Assembly (NCBI GenBank): GCA_037976565.1
Contig: CP137668.1
Coordinates: forward strand, 34,672,088-34,736,087
Reading direction: 5' to 3'
DNA from: Mesocentrotus franciscanus
Lineage: Eukaryota; Echinodermata; Echinoidea; Camarodonta; Strongylocentrotidae
DNA length: 64,000 nt
Position numbers and translations under genes: made by a program. Every line of letters starts with the position of its first letter. The first letter of the stretch is position 1. Below are positions 35,349-47,791 of the stretch, one piece after another. The notes beneath the pieces were generated by a model. The model saw only the letters and a list, made by a program, of their open reading frames with translations, had not been told where the DNA came from and made no database searches.

Positions 35349-37165
35349 TAATTCAATTCAATTCAATTCAATTCTTTTATTCATCCAAATTCGCAAGAAT
35401 ACATGGAAATTTGTTTTGGTCACATATTGTACAAATACTTAATACATAATTATATGATTATATGAGAAACTATATATCGTTGTGTTTATAATCATAAAAG
35501 AACCATCGAAACAAAAAGTAGACAAAATAGAAATATTCTGGTATTCTAGTATTACACATTGTAAATGATGGAAATGATAGAACATCAGTGTGAAGGAAGG
35601 AAGGAAAACCATGCCAAACCGATACTTCGACCCACATGCTCCTCACTCCATTTGGTTGTACAGACGAACGGAGTATGGAACATAATGAGCCCAAATATCG
35701 GCCTGTCCGACATTTCAATGAGCGCATTCTCCTTCCTGACCGTAATAATTCATATAAGTAATTTAGATTGTGATTCTTATTTGCAATGATCTGTTTAGCT
35801 TTTAAGAGGATTCGTGCCTTGCATTCTTCTGCCAGGTTTCGATTATTTCCTGTTATTTTAGTCGCCCTCTTGACTACACTCTCCATTTTCCTAAAGTCAT
35901 CCTTCCTACATGCCCCAAACCAAATAACACAGTTGAAAAGAAAAATACTCTCGACAATGGATTTGTAGAAAAGACTTAAGATGGGTTTATCAACATGTAG
36001 AGAGCTCAGTTTCCTAAGATAGAACATTCTTGTTTGGGCCCTCGCCACAATGGACGTGCACTCATCATGCCAGGTAAGTTTATTATCGATCGTTGTGCCC
36101 AGATATTTGTACTTTGAAACAATTTCAATGTTTTCATCTTTGATCTTCACTGGTTCGTGTTGTTGTGTAGCAACTCTAAAGTCAACAATGATTTCTTTCG
36201 TTTTAGACTGATTGAGTTGAAGGTAATTATCATCGCACCATTTAATAAACTGCTCTATGTTTGAGCGATAGTTATTCTCATCACCTCTGATCATCCCCAA
36301 GATTGCAGTATCATCTGCATATTTGAAAAAGCGAACATCCTGATTACTAGACATGCAATCATTAGTATACAAAATATATAGAAGAGCAGAAAGCACACAC
36401 CCTTGAGGGGCACCGGTATTGATAGATATAGAATCAGATAAAACCCCTTGCACTTTAACTCTTTGAGTCCTATCCGTAAAAAAGTCCTTTATCCACAAAA
36501 TTAAAGAAGGTGGTACGTTCATCCTAAGTAACTTCTGTAAGAGAATATGGGTCTGCATAGTATTAAATGCTGATGAAAAATCTGCGAACATGACTCTTGT
36601 ATACCAACCAAGTTTATCGGTATGTTGTGCGATCTCTTGAATCAGTGTTATGACGGCGTCATTAACGGACTTCTTAGGTTGATATGCGAATTGAAGTTTG
36701 TCGAGAAGATGGGATACTGATGGAAAGAGAAACTGCATCACGAGTCTCTCAAAACATTTCATGATGATCGATGTAAGTGCGATTGGTCTATAATCATTCA
36801 GCTGAGACGCACGGTTTGTTTTCGGTACAGGAATCACAATCGCCGATTTCCAGGTGGCGGGAGACTTGGATTCATTCAAAGACTTTTGAAACAGCTCACA
36901 ATATGGAGTTGCCAGCTGACGAGCACAGTGTTTCAGCATTCTACCATTCATTCCATCGGGGCCCATGATGCCATCGCTTTGTTTGCCTTCACGCGTTTGA
37001 ATAATGATGCGACAGTTTCCACGGCAATCATGGGAGGACCAACGTTACAGGCAAGATTTCTTAGACTGGAACAGATGGACTGAATTTCGGAAGAAAAGTC
37101 CATTGTATCGAAACGGGCGTAAAAATGATTAAAGGGAAGGTTGAGTTCTGGGAAGAGGTGAAAAA
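35349..37165 (-). mobile_element. CR1/Rex1-like LINE, well preserved reverse transcriptase
   Basis: A 498-codon frame (36966-35470) starts at the RT fingers (GPDGMNG) and keeps all major motifs: LNDYRPIALTS 56-66, FADFSSAFN 127-135, GAPQGCVLS 185-193, YADD 216-219, KTKEIIVDF 255-263, KYKYLGTTIDNKLTW, and a C-terminal SGRRMRSLKCRT. Upstream codons (FYARFDTMD...VKANKAM) continue in another frame to about 37160; the shift at about 36965 is a small insertion. The 3' tail is (GAATT)n at 35349-35374. No endonuclease: 5' truncated. Fewer lesions than its neighbours suggest a younger insertion. Confidence 0.85.
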
Positions 37166-39735
37166 TAATTTGTGAGCGTTATCATTGTATTATGCAAGTG
37201 TGGAAGAACATCAGAGAAAAAATGTTCCCTGAAAAGCATGGCTCTTCAAATGCCTTAATATTTTAAATATGGCATGTAACATCGTACAAATCGGGACAGA
37301 TTTTTATGCCACATGTTCGTGTAGTCCCATATACATCTTTTTGTGTACAGTGCTTCTTACTTTACCAAGACTGGGCCAAATTTCTTATCATTTTGATGAT
37401 TCCAGAACCTTGAAGTACACACCAATACTTTTATGCTAGATGATCTACCTTTTCTGATCGATTCCACAACGTTTCTGTCACAATACAATCGCATGACCAG
37501 AACTCAACTTTATCTTTAAGTTCATTCGCGGTTGCGATGGGGCAGTTAGAAACAAAGGCGGGAGTCTGTTTATGTTGACGTCCGGATCCAGTTAAGGTAA
37601 TGCGGGCGTGTGAATTGTATTTATATATTGGGAGTTTATCTAAATTTTGCCTAAAAGTATTAACCAAATCGCACGAATCTAGTTTTAAAAATCCCCAAAT
37701 GTCAGCTTCTGAGGGGGGCACATCCGTATTATTTCCGATTCTGAGGGGGGCACATCCCCCCCCCCCATCAGACTCCCCCCTGTGCGCGTGAGCGCGCAAT
37801 TGACGCTAATGCGTCAATAAATCCCAGTGATCTGGGCCGTCGGATGTCCAATGAACACAAAAATGTGCATGTTTGTAGATATTCACGTGAGGAACAAGAT
37901 GGTATAATTTGTTTTTTTCCTAATATGACAAGATGGTATAATTTGTTTTTTTCCTAATATGCACATTTTTGTCGTTATAGCCTAATTAATTATGCAAAAT
38001 GCTAATTTTATGCATTTTACAGAAAACTCTAAATATGCCTATTTGTCTCTAGACTTGTTAAAAATCTTGAACATGTATTGAACAAATGTTTCCTTCATTT
38101 TCATTATTTTTATGATAATTTTTATTTGAAAATGCAAAAGTGAACTTGCATACATTATGAATACGCAAATTACGTGACTTTTTAGATATATTTTGTTGTT
38201 TAGCACTGTGAGCAAAGCCTAAAACAATCATTTCACGCACTTTCTCACTGTAGAATATTTCTCCACTAACCATTTGTATATCTCTGTTCATATCCGAAAA
38301 TAGTTTGAAGTTCATCATTTTCTTTTCTTATGTATGTTATTGTTTTTTAATTCTTATTATATCTGTTCTTTTATTTCTAGTGTATTTTTTGTTCTGGAAT
38401 ACATCAAGTTACTTTGAGAAACATATCAAAGCAATTTGATATCAATTCATAGGCTCCCACCTATGAAGAATTACATCTAAACCTGTATTCACATTTCTGC
38501 TTGTACATGAATAAATGCAATTAGAGCAATTTTTGAAGACATGCGCATACTTATTGTTATGTAACACCTTACAGGTATATCCGATTTCGACGAAAATGGT
38601 ATCAAAATGTGCCTAAGACCTGAGGAAAAAAAATCATGAAACGACAATTTAAAATTTCAAGCGGTTGCGGCGCAATCTCCGAAAATGTGGAGGGGGACCT
38701 CCCAGGCCCCCTGTACAGTAAGGGTTAAACATGGGTTTCCTTTTTCTTTAGGATAATATCTCCCCCATAATGTAGCTAAAGTGAAAATTCCAGATGCAAA
38801 ATCTACAAACTGATGGGTTTTAAATCAAAAAAGCTAAAGAGGCTGAAGTACAATTGGAAGTACAAAAAAGCGTGCAATGTTTAAAAGAAACTATATGAAA
38901 AACAAACAGCTTAAACTGGGAAAGCTGTTCCGGCTAGGTAAATTGAGGGATTAAAGTATGTGAATGTGTAAATTATTCATCCAAATGGACTACGGCGAAA
39001 TCTTAAACATGGGTTGCGTTTTGAATGGAAGTCCCTATATAATAATGGGTACCATCATCATTTTTCTGCCCAAATGAAAATGGGTATGTGTTTAGACGCT
39101 TCAGCCGCACACCCCCGTCAAAACCAAATCTGAGTACCCCTCCCCGCCCACGTATCCCCTCCCTACCCGGGGTAGGCCCGACACCATGTGCTTAACACAG
39201 GTCACTATGTGCACATGAGAGTTGTGGAGTTGAGAGTTTTTGTGAGTTTGTTTTTATTTTGTTTATCTACCGTGCAGGATAAACAATCCAGAATTAATTA
39301 TAGCGGCATGTTCTCTCGACATACGATTCCCATACCAGAGCTTGATCAAGATTAGCTTTAATGATGTTAGTCCTAGGCTGATATGGGTGGAGTTGATGAT
39401 AGGATGGATGCATTGGATAGTTAGTGAGAGGCTGGACGCAATGTTCCCGGAACCACCGGTAGGTGGCGCACCACACGACTAGGGCTTTAACGGAACACTC
39501 TCAATTACTTTCGTAGTAAAATACCAGGTAATGACCTAAAATGCCCCAGATATGTATGTTGTAGCCAACATTTTGACATTGTATCGCATGGAACGCCTTA
39601 GAATGGTTTCAAGAGGGTTAAAACGCTGAAAAACATACGAAACAGTATATATCTGAGCCAAAAAGTGAATTTTATTATTTTATTTAGTAGACCTGTGACG
39701 TCACACAGAACGTCATCTTCGGCATCATAGGTCTT
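37166..39735. other. Intergenic DNA before the tandem array
   Basis: Contains TCTGAGGGGGGCACATCC twice (37709, 37740), a 35-bp phrase with AAGATGGTATAATTTG in tandem (37897-37962), and a short G/C-rich patch near 38690. No gene seen. Confidence 0.5.
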
Positions 39736-40204
39736 GGCTTTCTTGATCTGGAGAATGATACTATAGTGACATCTTGTGTTTTACAATTACAACTGTTCTG
39801 TAGTTTATACACTGTTGGAAATGTTGAGGAGATCAGGGCTCAAAGCCCTCCTTGAAGTCAGGAAAAACCTGGTTTTTCTTTTTTTATAATGAGCAAATTT
39901 CAAGGAGAAAATTCCTCAGTCTATGCAAAAAAGAAAACATAGAACTTCATTCGTACAAACTACAAAGTCAGATCAGTCTTTTATATTTTGCCTCTTGTCT
40001 GCATAGCTTATCCACTGGATGATTGACTGTGAAGCTGTTTAAAACTTGGAAGTTGAAAGTTCGGTTATCCTATACTTTAGTGTGTTTTATTATTTTGGGT
40101 TTCTAACTTCAGTTAACAGCTCTACATGCATATAATACATACGTTGTGTCATACGGCCGTGCACATGGGCGCGCACAGGCGGATTTTAAAGTGACACACT
40201 GGTT

Positions 40205-40765
40205 ATTGAATCTAAGGGTTTTATTATTAATGAACAGAGGGCAGTATTGTTTAAGGGTGATGAAAAGAGGGAAGGCATAGTCATGTAGCCTGGATGATTA
40301 GGGGCTAGAGTGGTGGGGGTGGTGGGGGAGGGGTCCGGGAAGGGGCGTTAAGGGGATAAAAAGGAGTGTTTATTACCTACTTCGTTTTAAGGGGTTTAAT
40401 TAATAAGGAACAGTGGGCAAGATTGGGGGTTGGGCGTAGTGATGTAGTCTGGATGATTAGGGGCTCAGGAGGCCGGGGGTCGGGGTAGGGGATATAAAGG
40501 AGTGTATATTACCTACTTGTTTTAAGGGTTTTATTATTAATGAACAGAGGGCAGTATTGTTTAAGGGTGATGAAAAGAGGAAGGCATAGTCATGTAGCCT
40601 GGAAGATTAGGGGCTAGGGGGTGGGGAGGGGTCCAGGAAGGGGGGTTAAGGGGATACAAAAGGAGTGTTTATTACCTACTTCGTTTTAAGGGGTTTAATT
40701 AATAAGGAACAGTGGGCAAGATTGGGGGGTTGGGCGTAGTGATGTAGTCTGGATGGAGTTGCAGA
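40205..40765. repeat. Internal G-rich subrepeats of the array unit (first unit)
   Basis: Two related phrases alternate: TTATTATTAATGAACAGAGG...GTAGCCTGGATGATTAGGGG (near 40218 and 40528) and AATTAATAAGGAACAGTGGG...GTAGTCTGGATG (near 40398 and 40698). They share enough words to be one ancestral repeat of about 160 bp in four copies, or a dimer of about 310 bp in two. The same block recurs at about 43590-44150 and 46975-47515. Confidence 0.75.
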
Positions 40766-40799
40766 TAGCTATAGCTAGGCCTTAGCTAGGAGCTGGAGG

Positions 40800-40932
40800 C
40801 CGGGGCATAAAAACGAACGACCCGACAAGGTACTGTGCACAACATACGGGAAAATTTGGAGAAGCCAGCTTCGTGCGTTGCATTTGGTTTTTCGAAGCGA
40901 AGAAAGAAAGGGAACTGCATAATCTTTCACAA
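40800..40932 (+). promoter_or_regulatory. Candidate promoter and first non-coding exon of array unit 1
   Basis: GCATAAAAACG (40805-40815) is TATA-like, and about 120 bp downstream CACAA is followed by a consensus splice donor GTAAGT (40933). The next good acceptor is TTATTGTAATGCAG at 42352. The palindromic element lies between, in the would-be intron. Equivalent sequences occur in units 2 and 3. Purely sequence-based suggestion. Confidence 0.3.
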
Positions 40933-41030
40933 GTAAGTTCTTCTTAATGTTATGTTGATTATTAAGGGGATTTTAGAGCTAAAGATGTAGTTTATCAGTG
41001 ACTGTACTCGGGTATTGTTTCATGACAAGC

Positions 41031-41775
41031 TAACTCCGAAGCTCAACACCGGCGCCGTAGGCGTCGGAGCTTCGGTAAAACTGTAGTGGGGGCTTCTAAA
41101 ACAGCCGATGGGGTAACATTATTGTTAAATCTGCAATGGTAGTACTTACAATTTTACATCATAGGGTGCACGAATCCTCAGAGCATAACAATGATCACTT
41201 GAATTCATAATTTGAAGAAATCTTCGATGGGAAAAAAGGGTTATTCAAAGCCCTACAAATGATTCTTCCATGTCGCAGCGTCGATTCAAAATGGCGAAGA
41301 GACAGTACGCATGTGCGGCAGAGCCGCAGAAAGTATGAATATTCATGCTATCGAGCGCCGATCGCTCGAAATCGCTGAATATGCACGACTCGAACAAGTC
41401 CCTCGGCCCTTCTCAACCTCGTGCATATTCAGCGATTTCGAGCGATCGGCGCTCGATAGCATGAATATTCATACTTTCTGCGGCTCTGCCGCACATGCGT
41501 ACTGTCTCTTCGCCATTTTGAATCGACGCTGCGACATGGAAGAATCGTTTGTGTAGGGCTTTGAATAACCCTTTTTTTCCCATCGAAGATTTCTTCAAAT
41601 TATGAATTCAAGTGATCATTGTTATGCCCTGAGGATTCGTGCACCCTATGATGTAAAATTGTAAGTACTACCATTGCAGATTTAATAATGTTACCCCATC
41701 GGCTGTTTTAGAAGCCCCCACTACAGTTTTACCGAAGCTCCGACCTACGGCGCCGGTGTTGAGCTTCCGGAGTTA
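41031..41775. mobile_element. Foldback (Mutator-like) element in array unit 1
   Basis: Arms 41031-41388 and 41419-41775 are nearly perfect reverse complements around a 30-bp loop. Outer ends are TAACTCCG and CGGAGTTA. ATGACAAGC flanks both sides (41022-41030 and 41776-41784), a 9-bp target duplication, which with very long inverted ends is characteristic of Mutator-like foldback MITEs. No transposase. Reading frames in it are mirror images of each other. Confidence 0.85.
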
Positions 41776-42221
41776 ATGACAAGCCACCGCAGCTAACGTT
41801 CCTGCAGCAGCGGAGCGCGCCAGTCTACGCCCGCCGGGCTGGCGCAGGCGTATGCATGGGTTAAGGATCTGGGGACGGTGATGGGAAAATTCCGCTGCGC
41901 TGGAGTCGCCACTCCAAGACTAGAGTCTGAGAGTCCAACTCGGAAATATTAACTCCATGAGCTTGATTCTATTAACGAAAAGTCTAGAATATATAATTAA
42001 TTTTGTCTTATCTAATTTCAAGATAAAAATAAAATGTCAACTTCTTTATAGTCTAGATAACTAAACTTGCGTCTAATTCTATAAGCCCGAAAGGCAAAAC
42101 CAGGCTAGCCTGCCATATTTCACATCACAGGCGTTATCCAATGGCCAACTAGGCTAGCCTAAAAGCCCACCGCACACTTCACTATTTCTATCTGATTTGC
42201 TTATGACTAGCTGACATCATT

Positions 42222-42895
42222 ATGAAATACTGCTTCGCGTTTGGCTGGAAGCTGCTTCCAGTTTCAGTCTTAAATTTTAAAAATCATATGAAATAGCATG
42301 AATAGTAGAACAATTACTCGTTATTGTTTCCATTTGTTTTATTGTAATGCAGGAATACACCCAAGAGAGGAAAAGGATGTTACACACCACTATCTCCTTC
42401 CTAGTGCTGTGCCTACCGTCTTTTCTGGACATCCTCCCTATAAACAGACCCATGGCTTGAAGAGACTCCCAGCAAAACCAAGCACCACTCGACAAAGCGA
42501 CCGGAAGGTTCAACAGGATTACCTCTTCTTCCATACACTGATGCTGATGCTGATGTACAACATCCGAAAGTGTCCCTGTGCCTCCAAAGAAACCCTATGA
42601 CATTACAAAAGAACATGACTATTCTTTTTCTATCCAAGTTGATCAGAAACTGAAGATAACCAGACAGCAACTGCAGGATGCCAAGAAACAGCTTAAAGTG
42701 GTGAAACAGAAGGTAAAGTGGAGAGATGGAAAAACCAGGACTCTCTTGCAGGAAGTCCACGAAAGCAAGCTCATTAGCCAGGATCAGCTTGACCTACTTC
42801 AACACAACTTTGGAGAGAACGCATTTACAGAAAACCCCAATTTTGTCTTATTTCATCAATATTTGTTTATAAAAATCTACAGAATTGTGTGTTAA
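42222..42895 (+). pseudogene. THAP-domain/coiled-coil gene fragment, array unit 1
   Basis: After acceptor TGTAATGCAG (exon from 42353) the frame reads HHYLLPSAVPTVF; AVPT-I/V-F is the C-terminal signature of THAP zinc fingers. A second frame (42578-42895) reads DITKEHDYSFSI then a leucine- and lysine-rich coiled coil (LKITRQQLQDAKKQLKVVKQKVKW) and LISQDQLDLLQHNFG, as in THAP9/P-element-type proteins after the finger. Between them at least one frame change is required. At 42222, MKYCFAFGW resembles a THAP start with the second zinc cysteine replaced by W; the middle of the finger is missing. So it is a damaged gene or a set of exons, not an intact transposase. Confidence 0.6.
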
Positions 42896-44406
42896 ATGGC
42901 AACATATTTCACATTATACAATTTAAGTGAAATTTTGCAATCAAATTTTTGGGGCTCCCAACACTTTAGAGGGGCTTTAATAAATTAATACACATGTTTC
43001 AACATTTTACAAGTTTCAAGTAGTTTTCATGTAGGACATGACATCTGAATTTACATCACAGGGATTATGTCAGGTGTCAGTGGTGTGGATTGGCTACGAT
43101 GTAAATAGGCTTTCTTGATCTGGAGAATGATACTATAGTGACATCTTGTGTTTTACAATTACAACTGTTCTGTAGTTTATACACTGTTGGAAATGTTGAG
43201 GAGATCAGGGCTCAAAGCCCTCCTTGAAGTCAGGAAAAACCTGGTTTTTCTTTTTTTATAATGAGCAAATTTCAAGGAGAAAATTCCTCAGTCTATGCAA
43301 AAAAGAAAACATAGAACTTCATTCGTACAAACTACAAAGTCAGATCAGTCTTTTATATTTTGCCTCTTGTCTGCATAGCTTATCCACTGGATGATTGACT
43401 GTGAAGCTGTTTAAAACTTGGAAGTTGAAAGTTCGGTTATCCTATACTTTAGTGTGTTTTATTATTTTGGGTTTCTAACTTCAGTTAACAGCTCTACATG
43501 CATATAATACATACGTTGTGTCATACGGCCGTGCACATGGGCGCGCACAGGCGGATTTTAAAGTGACACACTGGTTATTGAATCTAAGGGGTTTTTATTA
43601 TTAATGAACAGAGGGCAGTATTGTTTAAGGGTGATGAAAAGAGGGAAGGCATAGTCATGTAGCCTGGATGATTAGGGGCTAGAGTGGTGGGGGTGGTGGG
43701 GGAGGGTCCGGGAAGGGGCGTTAAGGGGATAAAAAGGAGTGTTTATTACCTACTTCGTTTTAAGGGGTTTAATTAATAAGGAACAGTGGGCAAGATTGGG
43801 GGGTTGGGCGTAGTGATGTAGTCTGGATGATTAGGGGCTCAGGAGGCCGGGGGTCGGGGGTAAGGGGATATAAAGGAGTGTATATTACCTACTTGTTTTA
43901 AGGGGTTTTATTATTAATGAACAGAGGGCAGTATTGTTTAAGGGTGATGAAAAGAGGAAGGCATAGTCATGTAGCCTGGAAGATTAGGGGCTAGGGGGTG
44001 GGGGAGGGGTCAGGAGGGGGGTTAAGGGGATACAAAAGGAGTGTTTATTACCTACTTCGTTTTAAGGGGTTTAATTAATAAGGAACAGTGGGCAAGATTG
44101 GGGGGTTGGGCGTAGTGATGTAGTCTGGATGGAGTTGCAGATAGCTATAGCTAGGCCTTAGCTAGGAGCTGGAGGCCGGGGCATAAAAACGAACGACCCG
44201 ACAAGGTACTGTGCACAACATACGGGAAAATTTGGAGAAGCCAGCTTCGTGCGTTGCATTTGGTTTTTCGAAGCGAAGAAAGAAAGGGAACTGCATAATC
44301 TTTCACAAGTAAGTTCTTCTTAATGTTATGTTGATTATTAAGGGGATTTTAGAGCTAAAGATGTAGTTTATCAGTGACTGTACTCGGGTATTGTTTCATG
44401 ACAAGC

Positions 44407-45164
44407 TAACTCCGGGAAGCTCCAACACCGGCGCCGTAGGCGTCGGAGCTTCGGTAAAACTGTAGGGGGCTTCTAAAACAGCCGATGGGGTAACATTATT
44501 GTTAAATCTGCAATGGTAGTACTTACAATTTTTACATCATAGGGTGCACGAATCCTCAGAGCATAACAATGATCACTTGAATTCATAATTTGAAGAAATC
44601 TTCGATGGGAAAAAAAGGGTTATTCAAAGCCCTACACAAATGATTCTTCCATGTCGCAGCGTCGATTCAAAATGGCGAAGAGACAGTACGCATGTGCGGC
44701 AGAGCCGCAGAAAGTATGAATATTCATGCTATCGAGCGCCGATCGCTCGAAATCGCTGAATATGCACGACTCGAACAAGTCCCTCGGCCCTTCTCAACCT
44801 CGTGCATATTCAGCGATTTCGAGCGATCGGCGCTCGATAGCATGAATATTCATACTTTCTGCGGCTCTGCCGCACATGCGTACTGTCTCTTCGCCATTTT
44901 GAATCGACGCTGCGACATGGAAGAATCGTTTGTGTAGGGCTTTGAATAACCCTTTTTTTCCCATCGAAGATTTCTTCAAATTATGAATTCAAGTGATCAT
45001 TGTTATGCCCTGAGGATTCGTGCACCCTATGATGTAAAAATTGTAAGTACTACCATTGCAGATTTAACAATAATGTTACCCCATCGGCTGTTTTAGAAGC
45101 CCCCACTACAGTTTTACCGAAGCTCCGACGCCTACGGCGCCGGTGTTGGAGCTTCCCGGAGTTA
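44407..45164. mobile_element. Foldback element in array unit 2
   Basis: Same palindrome, ends TAACTCCGGGAAGCTCC and its complement. The 9-bp ATGACAAGC flanks are at 44398-44406 and 45165-45173. Shares its target site with units 1 and 3, so insertion came before amplification. Confidence 0.85.
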
Positions 45165-45611
45165 ATGACAAGCCACCGCAGCTAACGTTCCTGCAGCAGC
45201 GGAGCGCGCCAGTCTACGCCCGCCGGGCTGGCGCAGGCGTATGCATGGGTTAAGGATCTGGGGACGGTGATGGGAAAATTCCGCTGCGCTGGAGTCGCCA
45301 CTCCAAGACTAGAGTCTGAGAGTCCAACTCGGAAATATTAACTCCATGAGCTTGATTCTATTAACGAAAAGTCTAGAATATATAATTAATTTTGTCTTAT
45401 CTAATTTCAAGATAAAAATAAAATGTCAACTTCTTTATAGTCTAGATAACTAAACTTGCGTCTAATTCTATAAGCCCGAAAGGCAAAACCAGGCTAGCCT
45501 GCCATATTTCACATCACAGGCGTTATCCAATGGCCAACTAGGCTAGCCTAAAAAGCCCACCGCACACTTCACTATTTCTATCTGATTTGCTTATGACTAG
45601 CTGACATCATT

Positions 45612-46285
45612 ATGAAATACTGCTTCGCGTTTGGCTGGAAGCTGCTTCCAGTTTCAGTCTTAAATTTTAAAAATCATATGAAATAGCATGAATAGTAGAA
45701 CAATTACTCGTTATTGTTTCCATTTGTTTTATTGTAATGCAGGAATACACCCAAGAGAGGAAAAGGATGTTACACACCACTATCTCCTTCCTAGTGCTGT
45801 GCCTACCGTCTTTTCTGGACATCCTCCCTATAAACAGACCCATGGCTTGAAGAGACTCCCAGCAAAACCAAGCACCACTCGACAAAGCGACCGGAAGGTT
45901 CAACAGGATTACCTCTTCTTCCATACACTGATGCTGATGCTGATGTACAACATCCGAAAGTGTCCCTGTGCCTCCAAAGAAACCCTATGACATTACAAAA
46001 GAACATGACTATTCTTTTTCTATCCAAGTTGATCAGAAACTGAAGATAACCAGACAGCAACTGCAGGATGCCAAGAAACAGCTTAAAGTGGTGAAACAGA
46101 AGGTAAAGTGGAGAGATGGAAAAACCAGGACTCTCTTGCAGGAAGTCCACGAAAGCAAGCTCATTAGCCAGGATCAGCTTGACCTACTTCAACACAACTT
46201 TGGAGAGAACGCATTTACAGAAAACCCCAATTTTGTCTTATTTCATCAATATTTGTTTATAAAAATCTACAGAATTGTGTGTTAA
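45612..46285 (+). pseudogene. THAP-domain/coiled-coil gene fragment, array unit 2
   Basis: Identical in predicted peptides to the unit 1 fragment, with the same frame break and the same missing zinc cysteine. Exon-like part from 45743. Confidence 0.6.
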
Positions 46286-47791
46286 ATGGCAACATATTTC
46301 ACATTATACAATTTAAGTGAAATTTTGCAATCAAATTTTTGGGGCTCCCAACACTTTAGAGGGGCTTTAATAAATTAATACACATGTTTCAACATTTTAC
46401 AAGTTTCAAGTAGTTTTCATGTAGGACATGACATCTGAATTTACATCACAGGGATTATGTCAGGTGTCAGTGGTGTGGATTGGCTACGATGTAAATAGGC
46501 TTTCTTGATCTGGAGAATGATACTATAGTGACATCTTGTGTTTTACAATTACAACTGTTCTGTAGTTTATACACTGTTGGAAATGTTGAGGAGATCAGGG
46601 CTCAAAGCCCTCCTTGAAGTCAGGAAAACCTGGTTTTTCTTTTTTTATAATGAGCAAATTTCAAGGAGAAAATTCCTCAGTCTATGCAAAAAAGAAAACA
46701 TAGAACTTCATTCGTACAAACTACAAAGTCAGATCAGTCTTTTATATTTTGCCTCTTGTCTGCATAGCTTATCCACTGGATGATTGACTGTGAAGCTGTT
46801 TAAAACTTGGAAGTTGAAAGTTCGGTTATCCTATACTTTAGTGTGTTTTATTATTTTGGGTTTCTAACTTCAGTTAACAGCTCTACATGCATATAATACA
46901 TACGTTGTGTCATACGGCCGTGCACATGGGCGCGCACAGGCGGATTTTAAAGTGACACACTGGTTATTGAATCTAAGGGGTTTTATTATTAATGAACAGA
47001 GGGCAGTATTGTTTAAGGGTGATGAAAAGAGGGAAGGCATAGTCATGTAGCCTGGATGATTAGGGGCTAGAGTGGTGGGGGTGGTGGGGGAGGGTCCGGG
47101 AAGGGGCGTTAAGGGGATAAAAGGAGTGTTTATTACCTACTTCGTTTTAAGGGGTTTAATTAATAAGGAACAGTGGGCAAGATTGGGGGTTGGGCGTAGT
47201 GATGTAGTCTGGATGATTAGGGGCTCAGGAGGCCGGGGGTCGGGGTAAGGGATATAAAGGAGTGTATATTACCTACTTGTTTTAAGGGTTTTATTATTAA
47301 TGAACAGAGGGCAGTATTGTTTAAGGGTGATGAAAAGAGGAAGGCATAGTCATGTAGCCTGGAAGATTAGGGGCTAGGGGTGGGGGAGGGGTCCAGGAAG
47401 GGGGGTTAAGGGGATACAAAAGGAGTGTTTATTACCTACTTCGTTTTAAGGGGTTTAATTAATAAGGAACAGTGGGCAAGATTGGGGGGTTGGGCGTAGT
47501 GATGTAGTCTGGATGGAGTTGCAGATAGCTATAGCTAGGCCTTAGCTAGGAGCTGGAGGCCGGGGCATAAAAACGAACGACCCGACAAGGTACTGTGCAC
47601 AACATACGGGGAAAATTTGGAGAAGCCAGCTTCGTGCGTTGCATTTGGTTTTTCGAAGCGAAGAAAGAAAGGGAACTGCATAATCTTTCACAAGTAAGTT
47701 CTTCTTAATGTTATGTTGATTATTAAGGGGATTTTAGAGCTAAAGATGTAGTTTATCAGTGACTGTACTCGGGTATTGTTTCATGACAAGC

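Noticed and set aside
41311..41598. Mirror-image ORFs of 81 and 61 codons in each array unit
   Set aside because: They lie on the two arms of the palindrome and mirror each other; no domain or splice support.
42413..42760. Minus-strand 115-codon frame opposite the THAP fragment
   Set aside because: It is the shadow of the plus-strand frame, which carries the recognisable THAP motif.
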